Origin: Saccharothrix saharensis
GTDB lineage: Bacteria; Actinomycetota; Actinomycetes; Mycobacteriales; Pseudonocardiaceae
Assembly: GCF_006716745.1 (NCBI RefSeq)
Contig: NZ_VFPP01000001.1
Coordinates: 2,790,001-2,854,000, forward strand
DNA: 64,000 bases
Direction of reading: 5' to 3'
The first letter of the stretch is position 1. The number at the start of each line of letters is the position of its first letter. The translations under genes and the position numbers were made by a program. Shown here in pieces: positions 34,692-43,287 of this stretch. A model generated the notes under the pieces. It searched no databases. It was not told where the DNA came from and was given only the letters and a program-made list of their open reading frames with translations.

Positions 34692-35416
34692 CCGCGCACC
34701 CGTCCGCTCGGCTGGGCCAGCAGCCCGTGGTCGTCCACCAGGTCGAGCAGCGCGGCCAGCGTGCCCGGCAGGTCGAGGGACGTCGTGTCGAGCACGACCG
34801 CGTCGTCGGCGGCCCGCAGCGGCGACACCGCCCGGGACGAGTCGTAGGCGTCACGGCGCTGCACGTCGGCGAGCGTGGCGTCCAGGGTGGACTCGCGGCC
34901 GGACGCGCTGTCCTGCTTGGCGCGGCGCTGGGCGCGGGCCTCGGCGTCGGCGGTGAGGTAGACCTTGAGCGGGGCGTCGGGGACGACGGCGGTGCCGATG
35001 TCGCGGCCTTCGACCACGATGCCGCCCGCTTCGTCCAGGGCCCGCGCGATGATCCGGCGCTGTTCGGCGACCAGCAGCTCGCGCACGGCGGGCACGGCGG
35101 AGACCGGTGACACGGCCAGCGTCACCTCGGGGCCGCGGATCTCGGCGCCGACGTCGGCGCCGTCGAGGACGGTGGTCGAGCGGTCCGGGTCGGTGCCCTG
35201 GACGACGAGCGCGGCGGCCGCGACGTCGGCGACCTTCGCCGCGTCGGCGAGGTCGACGCCGGCGCGCAGCACGGCCAGCGTGACCGCGCGGTACATCGCC
35301 CCGGTGTCGAGGTAGCGCGCGCCGAGGGCGGCCGCGAGCCGGCGCGCGGCGGAGGACTTGCCGGTGCCGGAGGGGCCGTCGAGGGCCACCACGCCACGCA
35401 GCTCACCGTGTCCCAC
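34688..35416 (-). CDS. cmk: Cytidylate kinase
   Basis: 242 aa from GTG 35416, with AGGAGG 8 bp upstream. The longer frame from 35458 would include the ribosome site. P-loop GPSGTGKSSAARRLA; DTGAMYRAVTLA and VVEGRDIGTAVVPDA for CMP binding; the lid region RRAKQDSASGRES. It phosphorylates CMP/dCMP and is essential for nucleotide recycling. First gene of the cmk-plsC-der operon. Confidence 0.95.
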   Translation of the reverse strand: MGHGELRGVVALDGPSGTGKSSAARRLAAALGARYLDTGAMYRAVTLAVLRAGVDLADAAKVADVAAAALVVQGTDPDRSTTVLDGADVGAEIRGPEVTLAVSPVSAVPAVRELLVAEQRRIIARALDEAGGIVVEGRDIGTAVVPDAPLKVYLTADAEARAQRRAKQDSASGRESTLDATLADVQRRDAYDSSRAVSPLRAADDAVVLDTTSLDLPGTLAALLDLVDDHGLLAQPSGRVRG

Positions 35417-35660
35417 GGGGTTTTCCTCCTCAACGCGACGACGGTCGTCAACCTCCAATTGTGCCTGGTGCGGCCCGTCACACCCGCATCAGGTCGCCGC
35501 CGCGGGCCGGTCCCGCCGAAAAGCTTTCCCGGCCCCACCTCGCGGTGACCGCCGCGGGCCGCGTTTCCGCCCCCGACGGTCCGCTCGCGAACGGCCGCCT
35601 GGAACCCGCGAGCGGTCGCCACGCTCGGAACCGGCCCCGCCGATCGCTCTCGCAGGCGTA

Positions 35661-35714
35661 CCCGGCAAGGGGACCCCTGCTTTCATCCTGCCGGCGGGGA
35701 CTGACGATTCGGGT
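35661..35714. repeat. Dispersed intergenic repeat, copy A
   Basis: Shares about 50 bp with 40957-41012: GGGRACCCCTGCTTTYATYY, then TGCCGGCGGGG, then CGACGATTC-type ending. Lies in the 327-bp gene-free space upstream of cmk, which otherwise shows nothing beyond the cmk ribosome site and, probably, promoter. Confidence 0.6.
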
Positions 35715-35743
35715 GCGTGGACGGGCGCCTGTGGACAACCGCG

Positions 35744-36853
35744 TCAGTCCAAGTCGGCCAACAACAACCCGCTGCGCGGCTTGGGCGTGAAGTAGGTGCT
35801 TTTGCGCGGCATCCGCCCGCCCGCCTCGTGCACGGCCAGCACGTCGGCCAGCGGCACGGGGGCGATCAGCAGGACGGCGTCCGCGGGCACGCCGTGGGGT
35901 ACGTCGCCGGCCACCGGGCGCACGTGCGGGCTCTCCGGGTCCAGGCCGAGCGCCTTGTCCAGCAGCACCTCCTCGACGAACGCGTGGTCCACGCCGGCCG
36001 GTGGCAGCTCGACGCGCACCGCGGCCGACCCGGCCACCGCGACGACCACCCCCGGTGACGGGCGGGTCGCGGCGTCGACCGGCGTCACGGCCAGCCCGAG
36101 CGCACGCCACGCCACCGCCATGTCCGCCAGCGACAGCCCGGTGTCCGCCACGACGCGGTGGATCGGCCCGATCCGCAGGTCCGGACCCGCCGTGACCAGC
36201 GCCAACAGCCCGGACAACCCGGCCGACGCGGCGACCCGGTGGTTGCCGTCGGCCACCAGCAGCGGGTGCTCGCCCGCGGCTTCCAGCAGGGCGTCCTGGC
36301 GCTCACCCGGCCCGACCAGCCACAGCCAGTGCCGCCGCCCGCCCGGGTCGACCACGAACACGGCGGGCTCGTCGTCCACCTCCGCCACCAGCCGGGTCAG
36401 CCGCACGTCGCGGGCGACCGGCACCAGCATCGCCGCGCTCGTCACGCAGCCCAGGCCGGACAGCACGCGGGCGCGTTCGGCGACCACCTCGGGGTACACG
36501 TCCTCGGTGTGCCCGACCGCCGCCGGGTCCACCATGCACAGCAGCCCGTGAGCGGTGCCGTCCGGGCCGTCCACCCGGTACGGCGCGACCACGTCCCGCA
36601 CCTCGCGGTAGGCGGTGCGCCGCAGGTGGGCGAGCTCGGCGACGGCGTGCGGCAGGGCGTCGAGCAGCGACGACCCGGCGGCCAGCGCGGCGGGCGTGCG
36701 GTGCGGGTGCTGGACGGCGAGCAGCGTGCCGGGGCGGGCGCGGGCCAGGGCCGCGACGACGCGTTCCGGCTCGGCGAACTCGTCCACGTCGGGTCCGGGC
36801 ACGCGGTCACGGACGACCCAACCCCGGCTTATCGCCCGGACAGGTGTACTCAC
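35744..36853 (-). CDS. DUF1015-family protein
   Basis: 369 aa from GTG 36853, chosen because the upstream frame would run over the divergent gene's start. Recognised from PYRVDGPDGTAHGLLCMVDP, the HPLLVADGNHRVAASAGL block and the C-terminal MPRKSTYFTPKPRSGLLLAD, all features of DUF1015 proteins. The ADGNHR region suggests a nucleotide- or metal-using enzyme, but the family's reaction is not established. Its 5' end is 19 bp from the divergent transporter-regulator gene, so the promoters overlap. Confidence 0.8.
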   Translation of the reverse strand: MSTPVRAISRGWVVRDRVPGPDVDEFAEPERVVAALARARPGTLLAVQHPHRTPAALAAGSSLLDALPHAVAELAHLRRTAYREVRDVVAPYRVDGPDGTAHGLLCMVDPAAVGHTEDVYPEVVAERARVLSGLGCVTSAAMLVPVARDVRLTRLVAEVDDEPAVFVVDPGGRRHWLWLVGPGERQDALLEAAGEHPLLVADGNHRVAASAGLSGLLALVTAGPDLRIGPIHRVVADTGLSLADMAVAWRALGLAVTPVDAATRPSPGVVVAVAGSAAVRVELPPAGVDHAFVEEVLLDKALGLDPESPHVRPVAGDVPHGVPADAVLLIAPVPLADVLAVHEAGGRMPRKSTYFTPKPRSGLLLADLD

Positions 36854-36872
36854 TCGTCTAGGATCACATGTT

Positions 36873-37355
36873 GTGAACGTCGAGGTGACGCCGCTTCCGG
36901 GGATCGGCACCCGTCAGGACTTCATGATCCGCGCGGGCCGTCGGATCGGGGTGATCACCCACCGCGACGGCAAGTTCGAGCTGATCGTGTCGCACCTCGA
37001 CGACCCCGACGACTGCGCGGCGTCGATAGCCCTGACGCCGGCGGAGGCGAGCACGCTGGCGGGGCTGCTCGGCTCGCCGCAGCTCGTCGCGCACCTGCAG
37101 GAGCAGCACCGCGAGGTCGCGGGCATCTCCACCAAGCAGTTCCCGGTCGTGCCCGGTTCCCGGTTCGACGGCAGCCCGCTGGCCGAGACGGAGCTGCGCA
37201 CGCGCACCGGCGCGTCCATCGTGGCCGTCGTGCGCCGCGGCTCGGTGCACCCGTCGCCGCGCCCGGACTTCGTCTTCGAGGGCGGCGACCTGGTCGTCGT
37301 GGTCGGCACGGTGGACGGCCTGGGCGCCGCGGCCGAGTTGCTGGGCGGTGGCTGA
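36873..37355 (+). CDS. TrkA-C domain regulator of antiporter (KhtT-like)
   Basis: 160 aa from GTG 36873. The N-terminal half is a small domain reading LPGIGTRQDFMIRAGRRIG and the C-terminal half (about 80-155) is a TrkA-C domain (SPLAETELRTRTGASIVAVV, then FEGGDLVVVVGTVDGL). In KhtT-type systems this subunit binds nucleotides and gates the membrane antiporter encoded by the next gene, which begins 5 bp after its stop. It should control K+/H+ exchange at the membrane. Confidence 0.85.
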   Translation: MNVEVTPLPGIGTRQDFMIRAGRRIGVITHRDGKFELIVSHLDDPDDCAASIALTPAEASTLAGLLGSPQLVAHLQEQHREVAGISTKQFPVVPGSRFDGSPLAETELRTRTGASIVAVVRRGSVHPSPRPDFVFEGGDLVVVVGTVDGLGAAAELLGGG

Positions 37356-37360
37356 CCACC

Positions 37361-38545
37361 TTGCACAGCACCGCACTCGCACTGATCCAACTCGGCGCGG
37401 TCTTCTTCGGGCTGGGCCTGCTCGGCAAGATGGCGTGGCGGATCGGCATCTCCCCGATCCCGCTCTACCTGATCGGCGGCCTGGCCTTCGGGCAGGGCGG
37501 CCTGGTGCCGTTGCACGGCATCGAAGACTTCACGCACCTGTCCAGCGAGATCGGCGTCATCCTCCTGCTGCTCCTGCTCGGCCTGGAGTACTCGGCGGCC
37601 GAGCTCGTGACGGGGCTCAAGCGGTCGTGGACGGCCGGGCTCATGGACATCGTGCTCAACGCCACACCGGGCGTCATCGCGGCGCTGATCCTGGGCTGGG
37701 GTCCGCTGGGCGCGCTGGCGATGGGCGGCGTCACCTACATCTCGTCGTCCGGGATCATCGCCAAGGTGCTCGGGGACCTGGGCCGGCTGGGCAACCGGGA
37801 GACGCCGGTCGTGCTGTCGGTCCTGGTGTTCGAGGACCTGGCGATGGCGGTGTACCTGCCGATCCTGACCGCCGTGCTGGCGGGCGTGAGCTTCGCGGGC
37901 GGGTTGACCGCCGTGGGCATCTCGCTGGCCGCCATCACGGTCGTGCTGGTGATCGCGCTGAAGTTCGGCCGGTACGTGTCGGCGCTGGTGGACAGCCCCG
38001 ACCCGGAGGTGTTCCTGCTCAAGGTGCTGGGCGCGGCGCTGCTGGTGGCCGGTGTGGCGTCGGAGCTGCAGGTGTCGGCGGCGGTGGGCGCGTTCCTGCT
38101 GGGCATCGCGATCTCCGGGTCGACGGCGGAGAACGCCACCCGCATGCTGGAGCCGTTGCGCGATCTGTTCGCGGCGATGTTCTTCGTGGTGTTCGGGTTG
38201 AACACCGATCCGGCGTCGATCCCGCCGGTGCTGGGGCTCGCGGTGGCGCTGGCCGTGGTGACCACGTTGACGAAGGTGGCCACCGGGTGGTGGGCGGCGC
38301 GGCGGCAGGGCATCGGCCGGATGGGCCGGGCCCGGGCGGGCGCGGCGCTGGTGGCGCGCGGTGAGTTCTCGATCGTGATCGCGTCGCTGACGGTGGCGTC
38401 CGGCGCGGTGGACGCGCAGTTGGCGGCGCTGGCGACGGCCTACGTGCTGCTGATGGCGGTGCTGGGGCCGGTCGCGGCGCGCGTGGTGGAACCGTTGGCC
38501 AAGAAGTTCACCCGAAAGCGTGGTACGACGCCGGCGACCGCCTGA
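37361..38545 (+). CDS. Cation:proton antiporter (KhtU/KefB-like)
   Basis: About 394 aa with 12 predicted membrane helices (CPA2 fold): LYLIGGLAFGQGGLV, ILLLLLLGLEYSAAEL, the YISSSGIIAKVL segment, LSVLVFEDLAMAVYLP with acidic residues in the core, and GAALVARGEFSIVIASL. TTG 37361 is the best start after the regulator stop; CTG 37352 is an alternative. It probably exports K+ in exchange for H+, gated by the TrkA-C protein upstream. Terminator-like hairpin follows at 38590. Confidence 0.87.
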   Translation: MHSTALALIQLGAVFFGLGLLGKMAWRIGISPIPLYLIGGLAFGQGGLVPLHGIEDFTHLSSEIGVILLLLLLGLEYSAAELVTGLKRSWTAGLMDIVLNATPGVIAALILGWGPLGALAMGGVTYISSSGIIAKVLGDLGRLGNRETPVVLSVLVFEDLAMAVYLPILTAVLAGVSFAGGLTAVGISLAAITVVLVIALKFGRYVSALVDSPDPEVFLLKVLGAALLVAGVASELQVSAAVGAFLLGIAISGSTAENATRMLEPLRDLFAAMFFVVFGLNTDPASIPPVLGLAVALAVVTTLTKVATGWWAARRQGIGRMGRARAGAALVARGEFSIVIASLTVASGAVDAQLAALATAYVLLMAVLGPVAARVVEPLAKKFTRKRGTTPATA

Positions 38546-38589
38546 CCTGTATCTCTTCCCGACCCGACGGCTCCACTACGGCATACAGG

Positions 38590-38638
38590 CACGTCCGCGC
38601 GCACGGCCAACTCTTCCGGCCGATTGAGCGCGGACGTG
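38590..38638. terminator. Hairpin after the antiporter gene
   Basis: CACGTCCGCGC and GCGCGGACGTG, an 11-bp perfect stem around an inner GGCC/GGCC pair, 45 bp after the antiporter stop and 47 bp before the subtilase start. Confidence 0.6.
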
Positions 38639-38684
38639 GTCCGGGGTTACACCTGACTGCCGTCCAACCCCGAAGGGGGTCGTC

Positions 38685-39875
38685 ATGTCACAACCAGCGG
38701 GAACCGAGACCACCGGCCGCTACCTGGTCCTCCTCGACGACAAGTCCGTCGCGGCCGGCGCGCGGGAGATGAACCGGGTCGCCGGGATCAGGGCCGCCAG
38801 CACGGCGGACTCCGCCACCAGAGCGGAGTTCGCCGCGGCCGACGGCGTGATCTTCCAGGAGCTGGGCGTCGCCGTGGTCAGCGCGACGCCGGACCAGGTC
38901 ACGCAGCTGACGCGGGCCGCCGACGCGCCGGGCCCGATCGCCGTGGTCGAGGCCGAACGGGTCGTGCACGCCTACACCGCGCCGCCGGACGCGGACGAGG
39001 CCGCGGCGGTGGACGAGTCCGTGTTCACCTGGGGCTTGCAGGCCGTGGGCGCGAACATCAGCTCGGCCACCGGCAAGGGCGTGCGGCTGGCCGTGCTCGA
39101 CACCGGTTTCACGGTCGCGCACCCGGACTTCGCGGGCCGCTCCGTGATGACGCAGTCGTTCATCGACGGTGAGACGGTGGACGACGCGCACGGCCACGGC
39201 ACGCACTGCATCGGTTCGTCCGCCGGGCCGCGCAAGGCCGCGAGCGGCGGGCCGGGCTACGGCGTCGCCCACGAGGCCGAGATCTACGCGGGCAAGGTGC
39301 TGTCGAACCGGGGCAGCGGCAGCGACAGCGGCATCCTGGCGGGCATCGAGTGGGCCATCGCCAACGGGTGCGCGGTCGTGTCGATGTCGCTGGGCGCGGC
39401 CGTGCGGCCGGGCACGCCGCACTCGCAGATCTTCGAGCAGGCCGCCACGCGCGCGATGGCGAAGGGCACGTTGATCATCGCGGCGGCGGGCAACGAGAGC
39501 AGCCGGCCGGGCAGGGTCGCGCCGGTCGGCCACCCGGCCAACTGCCCGTCGATCCTGTCGGTGGGCGCGGTGGACGTGAACCGGGCGATCGCGTTCTTCT
39601 CCTGCGGCACGGTCGACACCGTGGGGCAGGTCGACATCGTCGGTCCCGGCGTGGACGTCTACTCCAGCTGGAACTCCGAGAACAGCGGCATCGGCCTGCA
39701 CAAGCGCATCCAGGGCACCAGCATGGCCACGCCGCACGTCGCCGGTGTCGCGGCGCTCATCGCGGAGAAGCACGGCGCCCGCGGGTGGGAGCTGTGGGCG
39801 AGGCTGGCGCAGACCGCGCGCCGGCTGCCCCTGCCGTCCACGGACGTGGGCGCGGGCTTGGTGCAGGCGCCCTAG
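38685..39875 (+). CDS. S8 subtilisin-like protease without signal peptide
   Basis: 396 aa. Catalytic triad: Asp139 in LAVLDTGF, His171 in GHGTHC, Ser346 in GTSMATPHVAG; the oxyanion Asn is in AAAGNESSRPG. The first 95 residues resemble an I9-type propeptide (RYLVLLDDKSVAAG, then VVSATPDQVTQLTRA). No signal peptide or membrane segment is visible, so it should be cytoplasmic or leave by another route. AAGGGGG precedes the ATG. Intracellular subtilases are known, and a self-processed propeptide is plausible. Confidence 0.9.
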   Translation: MSQPAGTETTGRYLVLLDDKSVAAGAREMNRVAGIRAASTADSATRAEFAAADGVIFQELGVAVVSATPDQVTQLTRAADAPGPIAVVEAERVVHAYTAPPDADEAAAVDESVFTWGLQAVGANISSATGKGVRLAVLDTGFTVAHPDFAGRSVMTQSFIDGETVDDAHGHGTHCIGSSAGPRKAASGGPGYGVAHEAEIYAGKVLSNRGSGSDSGILAGIEWAIANGCAVVSMSLGAAVRPGTPHSQIFEQAATRAMAKGTLIIAAAGNESSRPGRVAPVGHPANCPSILSVGAVDVNRAIAFFSCGTVDTVGQVDIVGPGVDVYSSWNSENSGIGLHKRIQGTSMATPHVAGVAALIAEKHGARGWELWARLAQTARRLPLPSTDVGAGLVQAP

Positions 39876-39891
39876 GGCCCGTCGAGGTGGT

Positions 39892-39926
39892 CGGGCTGGT
39901 CGCCGCGGGGGGCGGCGACCAGCCCG
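39892..39926. terminator. Strong hairpin after the subtilase gene
   Basis: CGGGCTGGTCGCCGC and GCGGCGACCAGCCCG, 15 bp perfect stem with a 5-G loop, 16 bp after the stop. Clear intrinsic-type terminator without T tail. Confidence 0.75.
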
Positions 39927-40027
39927 ACGTCACGCACTTCACCCGTTCGAGGGACCTGCGTTTACCCCGGGCACCTCGGGTAACCGGTTGCTGGAGACGA
40001 ACCGGTCGTCCGAGGAGGTCGAAGACG

Positions 40028-40930
40028 ATGAACGCCCTGCTCGCCGCGCAGACGGCGCAGGCTCAAGGCATCGGTGACGCCGCCGGTGACGCCCTGCGCT
40101 CGGTGGTGACCTTCGTACCCAAGCTCGTCGGTTTCCTCGTCGTGCTGCTCATCGGGTGGATCGTGGCCCGGTTGCTGCGCACGGCGGTGAACAAGGTGCT
40201 GGAGCGCGTGCACTTCGACCGCGCCGTCCAGCGCGGGGGGATCGGTGACGCGCTCGCCCGTTCGAAGTTCGACGCCTCGGGCCTGGTCGCGCAGATCGTG
40301 TACTACGCGGTGCTGCTGATCGCCCTGCAGATCGCGTTCGGCGTGTTCGGGCCGAACCCGGTGAGCACCCTGCTGACCGAGATCGTCGCCTGGCTGCCCC
40401 GGGCGATCGTCGCGATCATCATCATCGTGGTGGCCGCCGCCATCGCGCGGGCCGTGCAGGACATCACCTCGCGCGCGCTCGGCGGGCTGTCCTACGGGCC
40501 GACGCTCGGCAAGGTCGCCTCGTGGTTCATCATCGCGCTCGGCGTGATCGCGGCGCTGAACCAGATCGGCGTCGCCACCACCGTCACCACCCCGATCCTG
40601 ATCACCATCCTGGCCACGGTCGGCGGCATCATGGTCGTCGGCGTCGGCGGTGGCCTGATCAAGCCCATGCAGCAGCGCTGGGAGGGCTGGCTGACCAAGG
40701 CCGAGAACGAGGCGCCGCAGGCCAAGGCGCAGGCGGAGGCCTACCAGCGAGGCCGTGAGGACGTGCGGCGGACGGCCGCGGGCGTCTCGCCGGCCGAGCG
40801 GACGACCCGGATCACCGAGACCCCGGCGCACGCGGCCGGCATGCCGACCCCGCCGGTGGGGCAGCCGATGCCGCCCGCGCCGCCGGTCCAGCCGCACCCG
40901 GGCCAGTACCCGCCCGGTGAACAGCGCTGA
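40028..40930 (+). CDS. CmpX-like membrane protein (small mechanosensitive-type)
   Basis: 300 aa with five predicted membrane helices: LVGFLVVLLIGWIVARLL, VAQIVYYAVLLIALQIAF, AIVAIIIIVVAAAIA, FIIALGVIAAL and ILATVGGIMVVGVGGGL. Two TM-helix repeats with conserved ARLLRTAVNKVL and ARAVQDITSRAL belong to the CmpX/TM_helix family, related to MscS N-terminal parts but lacking the MscS beta domain. The C-terminus is a soluble Pro-rich tail. Likely a stress-related membrane channel or scaffold. Confidence 0.78.
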   Translation: MNALLAAQTAQAQGIGDAAGDALRSVVTFVPKLVGFLVVLLIGWIVARLLRTAVNKVLERVHFDRAVQRGGIGDALARSKFDASGLVAQIVYYAVLLIALQIAFGVFGPNPVSTLLTEIVAWLPRAIVAIIIIVVAAAIARAVQDITSRALGGLSYGPTLGKVASWFIIALGVIAALNQIGVATTVTTPILITILATVGGIMVVGVGGGLIKPMQQRWEGWLTKAENEAPQAKAQAEAYQRGREDVRRTAAGVSPAERTTRITETPAHAAGMPTPPVGQPMPPAPPVQPHPGQYPPGEQR

Positions 40931-40956
40931 CCCACCCGTCCACGCTCCGCAGGGGT

Positions 40957-41012
40957 CCCCGCCAAGGGAACCCCTGCTTTTATTTTGCCGGCGGGGTACG
41001 ACGATTCCGGGG
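40957..41012. repeat. Dispersed intergenic repeat, copy B
   Basis: About 50 bp in common with 35661-35714. With its left flank it forms a hairpin GCAGGGG...CCCCTGC, which follows the CmpX-like gene and may also terminate transcription. Confidence 0.6.
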
Positions 41013-41114
41013 TGTCCGAGCAAGAGCGGTTCGATTGCTTCTACAGGTCGACCGGATCGGGCTCCGGCACGCGGGAAGGGCACCGCTGAGTTCGCACGGC
41101 CGCACGGGGTCGGA

Positions 41115-41245
41115 TCAGTCGGCCGGCGTTGTGGCGGGGCAGAGGGGGCGGCCGGCCAGGACCGCCCACACGCTCTTGCCGACCGCGTGGCGCACGGCTC
41201 CCCACTCCCGGGAGGGTGGTCCACGAGCAGCATCCGCGGCCACGG
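41115..41245 (-). pseudogene. RsbW-like anti-sigma ATPase, C-terminal remnant
   Basis: Two minus-strand frames together read GRGxxLVD-type RMLLVDHPPGSGEW, then GAVRHAVGKSVWAVLAGRPL before the stop at 41115. In RsbW-type kinases the G2 motif GRGLxLVDAL is followed by WGxxxxxxGKTVWAEL, so this is the last 40 residues of such a protein with one frameshift. No ATP-binding N-box is left. It is on the strand opposite to the intact STAS gene. Confidence 0.5.
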
Positions 41246-41363
41246 GTCGGTCGCACCGAGGACTCGCCCGGCGCGTCGGACGGCTCGGCAGGTCGCGGCC
41301 CGGCTCGGTGCGCGGCGTCGCCTGCCGACGCGGTCCGCTCGGTCGTTGGGTCATGATGGTGCG

Positions 41364-41735
41364 GTGAATGCTGCCGAATCACCCACACCGGAGTTGGTCG
41401 TCGACCGCCACGACAACGCGGTGATCGTCCGCGTCGTCGGGGACATCGACATGGCCAACAGTGATGACCTGCGCGAACGCTGCTTGGAGCTGCTCGACGA
41501 CGGAGTGGGCTCCTTGGTCGTCGACCTGTCGGAGGTCACGTTCTTCGCCTCCTCCGGCATCGCCGCGCTCGGACACATCCGCACGCACAACGCCTCGCTC
41601 CGGCGCCCGCCGGTGCACGTCGTGGCCAGCCGCGCGGTGCGCCGGTCGCTGACGGCCACCGCGATGGACACCCTGCTGCCGTTGCACGAGACGTTGGACC
41701 AGGCGCTGGCCGCCACGTCGGACGACGCCCGCTGA
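41364..41735 (+). CDS. STAS-domain anti-sigma factor antagonist
   Basis: 123 aa from GTG 41364. STAS fold: ELVVDRHDNAVIVRVVGDID, then LVVDLSEVTFFASSGIAALG, where the Ser-Ser pair is the usual phosphorylation site, then VHVVASRAVRRSL. Unphosphorylated STAS proteins bind an RsbW-type kinase and release its sigma factor. Both flanks hold decayed RsbW-like and PP2C-like pieces on the other strand, so any working partner must be encoded elsewhere. Confidence 0.87.
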   Translation: MNAAESPTPELVVDRHDNAVIVRVVGDIDMANSDDLRERCLELLDDGVGSLVVDLSEVTFFASSGIAALGHIRTHNASLRRPPVHVVASRAVRRSLTATAMDTLLPLHETLDQALAATSDDAR

Positions 41736-41747
41736 GAACAGGCCTGG

Positions 41748-41784
41748 GCCGGTCCCGCGCGCGGGTGGCGCGTGCGGGACCGGC
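41748..41784. terminator. Terminator after the STAS gene
   Basis: GCCGGTCCCGC and GCGGGACCGGC, 11-bp perfect stem with a 15-nt loop, 12 bp after the stop. Confidence 0.7.
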
Positions 41785-41855
41785 TGTCGAGCCGTGGTTC
41801 TCCGGCTGAGCCGTCAGCCGCCGCCACGGCCGGCTCGTGCGCGACGAGGAAGGCG

Positions 41856-42066
41856 CCGAGCCCGCCGCGAGCCGCAGGCGCGTGAGCGCCTCGTGCAGGT
41901 GCGGGACGGCCTGGTGGTCGAGTTCCCCGGTGAGGACGACGGTGCCGCCGACGTGGGCAACGTCTCCACCCCGCCCGCAGCCCGCAGGACGGGCGGGTGG
42001 GTGCCCGCCGCCCGCGATGGTGACGACGAGCCCGTCGCCGTCCGGTTCGAGCCGACCGGACATCAC
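41856..42066 (-). pseudogene. Possible PP2C/SpoIIE phosphatase remnant
   Basis: Minus-strand frame reads RLEPDGDGLVVTIAGGGHPP, recalling the GGHPPPLL motif of RsbU/SpoIIE phosphatases, then loses similarity before the frame ends in Arg/Ser-rich residues. No start, no metal-binding Asp residues downstream. Together with the RsbW-like remnant it suggests a decayed partner-switching module. Weak call. Confidence 0.35.
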
Positions 42067-42146
42067 CGTGCAGAACGGCGGGGCCCGCTGCCTTGTGGTC
42101 GGCGGTGGAAGCCGGGGTCACGAACCGCCGCATTAGGGTGCGGGAA

Positions 42147-42839
42147 ATGACGGAGAGGGCGTTGACCGCGGGCGGGCAGGACTGGGAAGAGCAGGCGCGG
42201 AACTGGATCGCGTGGGTGCGCAAGCCCGGTTTCGACTCGTACTGGCGGTATCGCGAGGCGTTCTTCGAGCTGGTCCCGGCGGCCGGGCGGGCCACCCTCG
42301 ACCTGGGGTGCGGCGAAGGTCGGGTGGCGCGTGACCTCGTCGCCCGCGGCCACCGCGTGACCGGGATCGACGCCTCGCCCACGCTGCTGGACGCGGCACG
42401 GCGGGCCGACCCGGAGGGGCGGTACCTGGCGGCCGACTCGGCGGACCTGCCGTTCCCGGACGACGGCTTCGACCTCGTAATCGCCTACAACGTGCTGATG
42501 GACGTCGACGACATGCCCGGCACCGTCGCCGAGGTCGGCCGGGTGCTCGAACCGGGCGGCAGGCTGTGCCTGTCGATCACCCACCCGATCACCGACACCG
42601 GCAGCCGCCGTGACGGCGTGTTCGTCCTCGACCGGCCTTACTTCGGCCGCCACCGCTTCGAGGAGGAGGTCGAGCGGGACGGGATGCGGATGCGGTTCAC
42701 CGGGTGGAACCACCCGCTGGGCGCCTACACCGCCGCCTTGGAGGACGCCGGTCTGCTGATCGAGGCCTTGCGGGAACCGCGGGTCGGCGACGACGCGGTC
42801 CCGTGGCACCTGTGGATCAGGGCGTCGCTCCCGCGCTAA
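42147..42839 (+). CDS. Class I SAM-dependent methyltransferase
   Basis: 230 aa. SAM motif I ATLDLGCGEGRVARDL (about residues 50-65), motif II VTGIDASPTLL, then LPFPDDGFDLVIAYNVLMDV and the post-motif region RVLEPGGRLCLSITHP. This is the Methyltransf_11 fold. The substrate domain after residue 150 has RPYFGRHRFEEEVERDGMRM, seen in small-molecule methyltransferases of unknown target. The stop overlaps the convergent gene end by 4 bp. Confidence 0.85.
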   Translation: MTERALTAGGQDWEEQARNWIAWVRKPGFDSYWRYREAFFELVPAAGRATLDLGCGEGRVARDLVARGHRVTGIDASPTLLDAARRADPEGRYLAADSADLPFPDDGFDLVIAYNVLMDVDDMPGTVAEVGRVLEPGGRLCLSITHPITDTGSRRDGVFVLDRPYFGRHRFEEEVERDGMRMRFTGWNHPLGAYTAALEDAGLLIEALREPRVGDDAVPWHLWIRASLPR

Positions 42840-43183
42840 CCCTCGAGGGCCGGCTCGTCGCGCCGGGCGAGGTGGCAGACGGCGACGAGTCTCAGCGTCA
42901 GCCAGTCCGCGTTCGGCCAGTCCACGAGCGCGGGCGGTTCCCAGCCGTGCGCCTTGGCCTCGTCCAGCACGCCCTTGGCGTAACCGGCCAGCAGCACCGC
43001 GCCGGCCACCGCCGCCGCGGGCACGCCGAACGCGAGGATGTCGCGCACCGCCGCGCCGTGCTGGTCGATCGCCGCCAGCACCCCGGGCGCCAGGACACCG
43101 GGCGCCAGCACCGCCGCGAGACCGAGTTCGTCGCTCAACCGGTCCAGGAACCGGCGAGCGGAGAAGTCCCTCCAACCGCTCAC
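42836..43183 (-). CDS. Small membrane-associated protein, unknown
   Basis: 115 aa. Two hydrophobic stretches (ELGLAAVLAPGVLAPGVLAA and VPAAAVAGAVLLAGYAKGVL) flank a HGAAVRDILAFG segment; the end reads WLTLRLVAVCHLARRDE. Perhaps related to short actinobacterial proteins of the DUF6401 kind, but I am not sure. No operon partner: it is convergent with the methyltransferase and divergent from the next gene. Confidence 0.6.
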   Translation of the reverse strand: MSGWRDFSARRFLDRLSDELGLAAVLAPGVLAPGVLAAIDQHGAAVRDILAFGVPAAAVAGAVLLAGYAKGVLDEAKAHGWEPPALVDWPNADWLTLRLVAVCHLARRDEPALEG

Positions 43184-43287
43184 AAGGCCGACACCCTACG
43201 CTGTGCGGGGCAATCGACCCACCATCGAACACGTGTTCTATGATCACGCCGGGTCGAGCCGGATGCGCAGAGAGGAACAACGAGAAC

